Source of the DNA: Thomasclavelia cocleata
GTDB lineage: Bacteria > Bacillota_I > Bacilli_A > Erysipelotrichales > Coprobacillaceae
Direction: 5' to 3'
DNA: 64,000 nt
NCBI RefSeq assembly: GCF_900102365.1
Contig: NZ_FOIN01000008.1
Span: 1 to 64,000, forward strand
The position numbers and the translations under genes are program-made. The notes under the pieces were generated by a model. It searched no databases, was not told where the DNA came from, and worked only from the letters and a program-made list of their open reading frames with translations. Within the stretch, counting starts at the first letter, position 1, and each line of letters opens with the position of its first letter. This document shows positions 18,715-26,800 of the stretch, piece after piece.

Positions 18715-19438
18715 ATATGTAGAACGCCTTTATAATGGAATTTTCAAAGAAAACCCAACCTTGATTTTAATGTTAGGAATGTGCCCTACTTTAGCTGTAA
18801 CAACATCTTCCATTAATGGTTTAGGAATGGGATTAACAACGACTATTGTTCTTATGGCATCCAACTTTATAATATCTTTATTAAGAAAAATTATCCCTAA
18901 TAGAATGCGTATTCCTTCATATATTGTTATTGTTGCTTCAATGGTTACAATCGTTCAATTATTACTTCAGGCATATCTTCCTTCTCTATATAATACTTTA
19001 GGAATTTATATTCCTTTAATAGTAGTGAATTGTATTATTTTAGGACGGGCTGAGGCATATGCTTCTAAACATAATTGCATTCTTTCATTATTTGATGGAA
19101 TTGGGATGGGATTAGGTTTCACTTTAGCATTAACATGTATTGGTTTAGTTAGAGAAATACTAGGTAGTGGTACTTTCTTTGGAATTGAATTTGCGCCACT
19201 ATTTAAAGATTTAGTAGGATCTAACATCTATGGTTTCTTTAGTCAATTAGAACCAGCTACTATTTTTGTTATGGCACCAGGTGCATTCTTTGTTTTGGCA
19301 GGATTAACTGCAATTCAAAATCGTTTAAAACTACCAAGTGCTACTAATACCTCTAAAAATAGTGACTGTGATCATGATTGTCTTCATTGTCATAATCATG
19401 TTAGTGAAAAATCATGTGAATTAAAGGAGGAAAAATAG
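18707..19438 (+). CDS. rnfE: Rnf complex subunit RnfE, with a Cys/His-rich tail
   Basis: One of the two homologous six-helix membrane subunits that form the core with RnfA. About 243 aa. The body is standard: NPTLILMLGMCPTLAVT near the start, VNCIILGRAEAYAS in the middle, VREILGSGTFFG later. It then carries an unusual C-terminal tail of about 25 residues with the run CDHDCLHCHNH and one more Cys, which most RnfE proteins lack. The start is the ATG at 18707 after AAGGAGA at 18694-18700, inside the end of rnfG. The rnfA ATG directly follows the stop. Confidence 0.94.
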   Translation: MNKYVERLYNGIFKENPTLILMLGMCPTLAVTTSSINGLGMGLTTTIVLMASNFIISLLRKIIPNRMRIPSYIVIVASMVTIVQLLLQAYLPSLYNTLGIYIPLIVVNCIILGRAEAYASKHNCILSLFDGIGMGLGFTLALTCIGLVREILGSGTFFGIEFAPLFKDLVGSNIYGFFSQLEPATIFVMAPGAFFVLAGLTAIQNRLKLPSATNTSKNSDCDHDCLHCHNHVSEKSCELKEEK

Positions 19439-20011
19439 ATGACAGGAATGATTTTATTATTAATCAGTGTAGCTTTAGTAAATAATGTTGTTTTAAGTCA
19501 ATTTCTTGGATTATGTCCTTTTTTAGGAGTTTCTAAAAAAATTGAAACAGCTGCTGGTATGGGTGGTGCTGTCATCTTTGTTATGTCAATTGCTTCAATA
19601 GCAACAAGCCTACTTTATAAAGTATTAGTAATTTTTCATCTTGAATATTTAAATACTGTTACTTTCATTCTTGTAATTGCTGCTCTTGTTCAATTAGTTG
19701 AAATGTTTTTAAAAAAATATAGTTCTGGATTATATAATTCTTTAGGTGTATATCTTCCGTTAATAACTACTAATTGTGCTGTTTTAGGAGTAGCTATTAC
19801 TAATGTTCAAAATAGTTATGATGTTTTAACAAGTCTTATTTGTAGTTTAGGAACTGCTTTAGGATTTACAATTGCAATTGTGATAATGGCTGGAATTAGA
19901 GAAAAAATTGCCAACAATGATATTCCAGTATCATTCCAGGGTTCTCCTATTGTTCTTATTACTGCAGGATTAATGGCTATTGCTTTTATTGGTTTTTCAG
20001 GGTTAATATAG
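19439..20011 (+). CDS. rnfA: Rnf complex subunit RnfA
   Basis: Six-helix membrane subunit, paralogue of RnfE with inverted topology. The two together hold an intramembrane 2Fe-2S site in studied complexes. 190 aa, standard length. It begins with NNVVLSQFLGLCPFLGVSKK, whose Cys matches the conserved ligand, and carries ITTNCAVLGVAI, holding the second conserved Cys, near residue 108. AAGGAGG ends 7 nt before the ATG, within the end of rnfE. It is 15 nt upstream of rnfB. Confidence 0.96.
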   Translation: MTGMILLLISVALVNNVVLSQFLGLCPFLGVSKKIETAAGMGGAVIFVMSIASIATSLLYKVLVIFHLEYLNTVTFILVIAALVQLVEMFLKKYSSGLYNSLGVYLPLITTNCAVLGVAITNVQNSYDVLTSLICSLGTALGFTIAIVIMAGIREKIANNDIPVSFQGSPIVLITAGLMAIAFIGFSGLI

Positions 20012-20026
20012 AAAGGAGTTAATAAG

Positions 20027-20818
20027 ATGAATGAAATAATAATTGCTACAATAATTGTTGGTGCAATCGGTTTAATAATTGGAATTCTCCTCACTATTGC
20101 AAGTGAAAAACTATCTGTTGCTGTTAATGAAAAAGAAATCCAAATCCGTGAACAATTACCTGGAAATAATTGTGGTGGTTGTGGTTATCCTGGATGTGAT
20201 GGTTTAGCAAAAGCTATTGCTGAAAATGAGGCTAAAGTAAATCAATGTCCTGTTGGGGGACAAATAGTTGCTGATGCTATTGCTGAAATTATGGGTGTTG
20301 AAAATGAAAAAACAACCCGCAAAGTTGCTTTTGTTCATTGTAATGGAACTTGTAAAAATGTTACGACTCAATATATATATCATGGAATTAAAGATTGTAA
20401 CAATGTGTCTATTATTCCAGGTGGCGGTGAAAAACAATGTTCTAATGGTTGTATGGGTTATGGCAGCTGCGTTCGTGAATGTGAGTATAATGCTATTAAA
20501 ATTGTTGATGGAGTAGCTGTTATTGATACTGACTTATGTCAAGCTTGTGGTAAATGTATTAAAGTCTGTCCAAATAACGTTATTAGTTTAGTTCCTTATC
20601 AAAAACAAGCTATCGTTAAATGTAACTCTAAAACACCTGCATTAAGGGCTCGAAAAGATTGTAATGTAAGTTGTATTGGCTGTGGTTTATGTGCTCGTAA
20701 TTGTCCTAATAATGCAATTATAATTGAAAACTCATTAGCACATATAGATTATAGCAAATGTACTAATTGTGGTATTTGTAAAGAAAAATGTCCTCGTAAA
20801 TGTATTATAATGATGTAA
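20027..20818 (+). CDS. rnfB: Rnf complex subunit RnfB
   Basis: Ferredoxin-like subunit that accepts electrons from soluble reduced ferredoxin. 263 aa: one N-terminal membrane helix (about residues 3-25), the 4Fe-4S motif CGGCGYPGCDGL near 47 with a further Cys (NQCPVG), then a polyferredoxin region. I can see CMGYGSCVREC, CQACGKCIKVCP, CIGCGLCARNCP and CTNCGICKEKCP, suggesting five or more clusters. It is the last gene of the operon, behind an AAGGAG site, and is followed by a terminator. No rnf gene is missing. Confidence 0.96.
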   Translation: MNEIIIATIIVGAIGLIIGILLTIASEKLSVAVNEKEIQIREQLPGNNCGGCGYPGCDGLAKAIAENEAKVNQCPVGGQIVADAIAEIMGVENEKTTRKVAFVHCNGTCKNVTTQYIYHGIKDCNNVSIIPGGGEKQCSNGCMGYGSCVRECEYNAIKIVDGVAVIDTDLCQACGKCIKVCPNNVISLVPYQKQAIVKCNSKTPALRARKDCNVSCIGCGLCARNCPNNAIIIENSLAHIDYSKCTNCGICKEKCPRKCIIMM

Positions 20819-20830
20819 TCATAGATAAAA

Positions 20831-20870
20831 AGCAGTAATAACTATCATATCAAAGTTTTACTGTTTTTTA
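20831..20870 (+). terminator. Terminator of the rnf operon
   Basis: CAGTAA pairs with TTACTG (20833-20838 and 20858-20863), extended by an inner GTT/AAC, then TTTTTT. Confidence 0.75.
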
Positions 20871-21097
20871 TATTAATTTTAAATAATAATTTTTAATCTC
20901 GTATATTATCATTACTAACTAAATAATATAATAAGTTATAATGTTTTTATAGTAATTAGCGATACACTATCTAACTTAGGAAAATCATTAATATTAATCT
21001 TATCCATATTCATGCATCCCTTACTAAAATATTAAAAACACTTTACATTTAATGCCATTAAATTAAAAATTTACTCTATCTTACTTTAAGTAAATAT

Positions 21098-21143
21098 AAA
21101 AAGAGATTTCTTATTTTATTAGTAATCTTTGAAATCTCTTTTT
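21098..21143. terminator. Bidirectional terminator between rnfB and the beta-helix gene
   Basis: A perfect 13-bp stem, AAAAAGAGATTTC with GAAATCTCTTTTT, and A/T runs on both sides. It most likely ends the minus-strand beta-helix transcript, 118 nt past its stop. No gene is visible in 20871-21260. Confidence 0.75.
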
Positions 21144-21260
21144 AATTGCCTATTATTGAACAGGAAACATTTTCAACTCTCAATATTTTTAACCAATTAT
21201 TTTAATAAATATGATATTTAATTAATACATTATTTTATTTCATTATGGCCTCTTTATTTA

Positions 21261-23396
21261 CTAATTAGAAATATTTTTTCTTCTTTTTGAAATAACAAAC
21301 AAATTCACTGCAGATAATCCAGTAATAATTATCCATGTTCCAATCATACTATTATCAGATGTTTTTGGAATTGAATTAACAGGAGGATTATCAGAAACAT
21401 TAGGTGTTTCTGGTTCTGGATCTGGATCTGGATCTGGAACATCAACGATTGGCGGATCTTTAGGATCATCTTTACCTGGTTCTTCAGGTAAAACAACAGT
21501 TCTTACACCTGAAGCAGCTTTAATTTTTGCAACAGCTTCATCATCCCATAAATCATTATTATCAAATCTATATTGCAGAACATCACCAATTGGCATACGT
21601 TCATCACGATTAGGCTCTTTAGCTTCTGTTGCGTAATTATCGTAAATATAATTATAATCTCCTTTAAATAACCAGTTACGTACACAATTTGTAATAACAT
21701 TATTTGTAATATCAAAACCTACAGAACCTTCATCTAAATAAATACCACCATATTCATTATGAACACCATCAATATAGTTATCTGTCATAACAGAACCATC
21801 TTGTCTACCAAGTGTATAGATACCACCACCATCAATCAAAGCAGGTTCAGTCAATACATTTTCAACACGGTTATATGAGATCGTATTTTTACCAAGAACA
21901 AAATCCCCAAGAACAAATTGATCTGTTTTACCTTCATCTGGTCTTGTATTTTCTCCATAACCCCATCCCCATCCTACACTGATTCCAGTATATGGAAGAT
22001 TTGTTACAGTATTATATGAAACGTTAGTACCATATGTATAACCAATAAGAATTCCTGTGCATCCTTTGTATGTATTAGCAACATTTGTAACATAGTTATC
22101 TGTAACAGCATTATTTTCTGTTAAATCTGCTTTTTCTGGTTTATGATGCTGTGACTCAGTACCGCCAAGAATAATTCCAGCACCACCTAATTTTTCAAAT
22201 TCATTATATGTAATAGAAGAATTTTTTGTAGCAATACCTAAGTGAACCCCTGTATTAGCAAGTAATTCAAAATGATTTTTCATGATATTAATGTTATCTA
22301 AATATTCCCCATAGATAGCACTTCCAGTTGTAGGAATCCATTCACGATTCCATTCATCTTCTGGATTTGTCATTGCACTTGCTTGGAATGTCTGTAGTCC
22401 ATCTGGAAGATTTGGTCTAAGGAAAGTAGAATATTTAAAATTCAATCCTTGAATCGTTATATTTTTGACAACATTATCTGCTGTTCCGTCAAATACAATT
22501 AAGTTTTCTAATCTTCCTAGTACAGCATTGATATTATTCATATCCTCACCATCTTGAGGAATATAATATACTTGATCTTCTTCAGCATTTAAATAAAATT
22601 CTCCAGGTTCATTTAATAGTTCATAAGCATTTTGTATATAAAGAATAGCTTCTTTCATTGCTACAGAATCATTTTCTATAGCAGCACCTGTAAGATTAGC
22701 TTTAAAAGCAGCTTTAGATTCACTTGTATATCTCAATCTAAATGAATTGCCATAATCCTCATCATCAGTCAATGTTTTTATACCACTTACACGTAAAATC
22801 GCCCATTTCCATTTACGCCCAAAAACAACCTCTAAATCTTCAACTTTTGCAAAACTTTCAGGTAAATTATCACGCTTAATATACACTTCTTTATTAATAC
22901 TTGTGTCATCAAGTGCTTCAGCTCTTTCACGAGCCAAAATCGCACGTTTGCCATTAACATATAATTCACGGCTTTCTATACCCTTAGCAGGAGCTTTCCA
23001 AATATTTTTCTCTTCATCAACTTTTGTCCATTCACTAAGAGTTGTTCCTCCTGAGATAGTCACTTTTTCATCTTCGTAAGCACTCCATACAACATTGTGT
23101 CCATTTTGACCACTATCTCGACTATCAAAAACAAGTGTTTCATCTAACACATATGTTCCTTCACGCAAATACACCTTTAAATCTTCATTCATATTATTTG
23201 TTTTTGCTCTAGCAAGTTCTTGTGCTTTTGCAAGTGTTTGAACTGGTTTGTCAAGGGTTCCAGGATTATTGTCATTTCCATTTTTCCCATCGACAAAAAT
23301 CATAGAACTTTCTTTTGCCATAACAGAAGCACTCGCAATTGTGAATAATGATATGACCATCATCATACACATCAATACCTTTAATGCTTTTTTCAT
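21261..23396 (-). CDS. Cell-wall-anchored right-handed beta-helix protein, probable glycan-active enzyme
   Basis: A 711-aa surface protein. Residues 1-27 are a signal peptide. From about 33 it reads FVDGKNGNDNNPGTLDKPVQ, the usual opening of parallel beta-helix carbohydrate enzymes. A helix region of short repeats (NVITNC, NYVTNV, NTVTNL) spans about 290-610. A Pro/Asp linker (DPDPDPEPETP) precedes a sortase signal: SIPKTSDNS, a membrane segment and KRRKN. IPKTS departs from canonical LPXTG. The fold is close to GH141 and related families, but the substrate is not readable. Its promoter and RAT antiterminator point to induction by a sugar through a BglG-type regulator, which is not in the window. 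The start has AGGAAG nearby. Confidence 0.82.
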   Translation of the reverse strand: MKKALKVLMCMMMVISLFTIASASVMAKESSMIFVDGKNGNDNNPGTLDKPVQTLAKAQELARAKTNNMNEDLKVYLREGTYVLDETLVFDSRDSGQNGHNVVWSAYEDEKVTISGGTTLSEWTKVDEEKNIWKAPAKGIESRELYVNGKRAILARERAEALDDTSINKEVYIKRDNLPESFAKVEDLEVVFGRKWKWAILRVSGIKTLTDDEDYGNSFRLRYTSESKAAFKANLTGAAIENDSVAMKEAILYIQNAYELLNEPGEFYLNAEEDQVYYIPQDGEDMNNINAVLGRLENLIVFDGTADNVVKNITIQGLNFKYSTFLRPNLPDGLQTFQASAMTNPEDEWNREWIPTTGSAIYGEYLDNINIMKNHFELLANTGVHLGIATKNSSITYNEFEKLGGAGIILGGTESQHHKPEKADLTENNAVTDNYVTNVANTYKGCTGILIGYTYGTNVSYNTVTNLPYTGISVGWGWGYGENTRPDEGKTDQFVLGDFVLGKNTISYNRVENVLTEPALIDGGGIYTLGRQDGSVMTDNYIDGVHNEYGGIYLDEGSVGFDITNNVITNCVRNWLFKGDYNYIYDNYATEAKEPNRDERMPIGDVLQYRFDNNDLWDDEAVAKIKAASGVRTVVLPEEPGKDDPKDPPIVDVPDPDPDPEPETPNVSDNPPVNSIPKTSDNSMIGTWIIITGLSAVNLFVISKRRKNISN

Positions 23397-23439
23397 CTTT
23401 CTCTTCCTTTCTATAAGTTTTACTATTCTTTCATAACAT

Positions 23440-23481
23440 AAAAAAGCGAGCTCGAAAATACAAAAGTATTATCGGTCTCGC
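23440..23481 (-). terminator. Leader terminator overlapping the RAT
   Basis: On the minus strand GCGAG pairs with CTCGC, with an inner AATAC/GTATT helix, then TTTTTT. The 5' arm GGCGAG is also the 3' end of the RAT, so the two structures exclude each other. Confidence 0.85.
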
Positions 23482-23502
23482 CTAATTGAATAGTAACAAT
23501 CC
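23474..23502 (-). promoter_or_regulatory. Ribonucleic antiterminator (RAT) for a BglG/LicT-family regulator
   Basis: The minus strand reads GGATTGTTACT, a short hairpin, then AGGC, three bases and ACC over 29 nt. This is the established RAT pattern of the bgl and lic systems. It begins about 4 nt after the predicted transcription start. A PTS-controlled antiterminator would bind it and prevent the overlapping terminator from forming. The regulator gene is elsewhere. Confidence 0.85.
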
Positions 23503-23512
23503 TTATGTAATA

Positions 23513-23541
23513 ATAATACATTTCAACCCGATTTATGTCAA
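23513..23541 (-). promoter_or_regulatory. Sigma-A promoter of the beta-helix gene
   Basis: TTGACA at 23536-23541, a 17-nt spacer and TATTAT at 23513-23518 on the minus strand. The start is predicted near 23506. Confidence 0.85.
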
Positions 23542-23735
23542 TATAAAAAACTAAAAAAAACATTGATTATAAGCATATTTTTACTGTTTTTTTATAATTT
23601 TAAGCCCTAAATCATTCCTTTTAATGCTTTATAGATGAAACTAATTTTCTTCTATTTTCAAATATCAACTCATGTTTTTATAAACAAAATCAATCATATC
23701 ATCAATATAAATAATCAACTTATTTTAGATTCATA

Positions 23736-23771
23736 TAAAAAGAGATTTTTTTTAAATCCCTTCTTAATTAT
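23736..23771 (-). terminator. Terminator of the Tad/kinase gene set
   Basis: AGGGATTT pairs with AAATCTCT (one G-U) and is followed on the minus strand by TTTTTATA. It lies about 55 nt past the stop of the Ig-repeat gene. No gene is visible in 23542-23824. Confidence 0.6.
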
Positions 23772-23824
23772 TTATTATCAAGTAAAAATCATTTACCAAT
23801 TCTAAACATTTTCACATGATTATT

Positions 23825-26800
23825 TTAATTTTCTGTTACTTTATTTCTTTTCAAATACATCAAAACAATAATCGAAATAACAAAACAAATTATTGCTAAA
23901 CTACCAATAAATAAAGGTTTATTCAAATACCAACGTACAAAAATATTACTAGAAACAGTAAAATTATTAACTTCTTTAACACTTTTATTTCCAGCTTTAT
24001 CTAAGACAATAACTTTTAAGTTTTGTACAGTGTTTTTTTCTGGAACTGAACATACTAAATTATTTTCATCAATACTTTGTACCTCAATCTTTTTATCATT
24101 TAATAAAACTTCTGTACTATCTAACATTAGATTATCTTCAACTGATATTTCTACCTTTTTTATAGCTTCATCATAAATATTATTAGATTTTAGATTATTT
24201 ATTGCTATAGCTGGTGCAGTTTTATCAATAACAAAATTAATACTTGCTTGTTTATCTTCAATAATATTTTCATTAATATTTCCAGCAGCATCTTTAGAAG
24301 TTATTATTATTCTATAAATTCCATCTTTTTCAAAAAGTGATGATTTTAATTTATATGTATAATTGTACCATGCTTTTTCTCTTGTTTCTGTAACTGAATA
24401 ATCAATATCTTTTCTTAATTCTCTAATTTGACCATTAATACTTAATTTAACAAATGATTCAACTAATTGATTTACATTTAATTCATTAAATATTACTTCT
24501 TGACCTTTTTTATTATACTGTTTGTTTACCATTTTAGACAATGAATCTGAAAACATATATGTTGATCCAAAACGATTAACAGAATACACAATATTAGCTT
24601 CTGACTTATTACCAGCTTTGTCATTTAACATAGCATGAATAGTATAAACATCATCATTTTCTTTTTCATATTTCATGTCATTAAAAGCAAACACCTCACC
24701 ATTTGATTGGGGTGATTTTGTTCCTTCAATATCAATAGATCCTCGATGATCTCCAGTCAGACTAATACTTAATTCATTAGCATCATAATTTGTATCCTTT
24801 GCTGAAACAACTGGCATAACTTTTTTAGCATTTGCTGAATATGCTTCAACACCACTTATAATAAGTTCTGGTACTGTTTTATCAATAAAGAATTCTTCTT
24901 TATTGTAATTATCCATAATATTTCCTGCTTTATCAACATATTCAATATCAAAAGTATACAATGCATCTTCATTATATTTAATAACAGTTATATTACTATC
25001 ACCATTTCTAGTCCAACCATTATTAGCTGGGAATGTTTTAGTAGTTCCTCCATCTATAGCACTACCAATGATTTTAACTCGACTAGAATCAAAATTATGT
25101 TCATCTATTGTAATTGTTGCTGTTCTTGATTGATTGAAATAATTATTATTTTTTGCATTATTATTATCATATGAAACATTTAAAGTTGGTTTTGTTTTAT
25201 CTAATACAAATTTATCATAAAAATTATTTAAATCAAAATCTAACATATCTTTACCACTAACATATATTTCATAATCAGCATCTTCATTAAACATTAATTT
25301 TGTTTGATAAACAGCATTAATTGTTCCACTAATTCCTGAAACTAATTGCCATTGTAAATTTGGATTCATAAATGAACCATTTTTACTAATCATTACATTT
25401 ATTAAACTAGGATCAAAATTCATTTCTTTAATTTTTAATGTTAATATCCTATCTTCTTTATAAAACTCATTAAAAACACTATCTGGTGTATTATTATCAT
25501 ATTCTACAGTCAATTCTGGACGATCCAAATCACGATAAATCACATGTGTTTTTTCATCTCTATTACCAGTATTATCTATAGCAATTATTCTAATAACAAT
25601 ACTTCCATCATCATTACTTTGTAATATATTAGTATTAAATTCAACACTCACTTCATCTTTTTTATTTTGTGAAAAATCCTGATTTTCAATTTCTATATCA
25701 TTTACTTTAACACTAATAGATGATAATCCTGAACAATCTTTATCTTCAACAATATCACTAATTTCCCATTTAACTAGGACATCTTTATTTATCCATATTT
25801 TATCATCAATCGTTTTTGTATCTCCATTAATTTCCATATCACTGATTACTGGATTTTTTATATCTAAAATTATTTTTTCAAATTCTTCTTCATTTGCCTT
25901 AACAATCTTTTGACCAAATTCATCCAAACTAATCTTTTGTCCTAAATTATCTTCAGTTTCTATATATACCTCAAAAAATTTATCTTCCAAATCACTAATT
26001 TCAAAAGTATAAATATTATCTTCTACTGACATAGGTTTAATAATACGTTCTTTTTTTCCATCAACAACAATATTTAACTTTGTTTTATCACTATTAATAC
26101 CTGAACTTGAATTACATTGATATGTATCATTTAATTCAACTTTTAAATTTATTTTTTCATCATTTGATCCAAAAAATTTATCTGGTGCAAAAAATGATAC
26201 TATTTTATCTAATAAATTTGAAGCAGTTTCAATTCTAACATCTTTGATTTCAGGAGCACGAGAATCCCGATATAATGTTAAAGGTTCTGATTCTGATGAA
26301 TTTCCTGCCTTATCAATAGCTTTAATTTTAATTACTAATTCACCTGAATTTGCATTATGACATCTTGACAACATAATAGTACTTATAATCTCATTAATTT
26401 CATTAACCTTTTCATCAAAATATGCCCATTTTTGATATTCTTTACCATTTACCTCAATACAAATTTCTTTTATTCCAGCTACATTTTCGCCTTTTTTCTC
26501 AATCAAATCACTTACACTATAATTTATATCTATATCATCAGTAAACCACATTTTACCATCATATTTAATAATATCATTTTCATTGACACTTAATTCACAT
26601 TTAGGCTCATTAGATTCAATTAATATTGGTAGTTTTAATTTTTCTTCACCACATAAATATTCTAAAGCTTCTATCTCTTCAATATTACCTACTTGATCAG
26701 TTACACTTAAAGACATTGTGAAAAAAACATCTCTTTTATTAATTTCAAATGTATAAATATCTTCATCTTTTGATTTTTCACCTTCAACACTAGAAATTAC

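Noticed and set aside
20204-20516. Extra frames on both strands inside rnfB
   Set aside because: rnfB is certain from its Fe-S motifs; the others have biased composition and no start signals.
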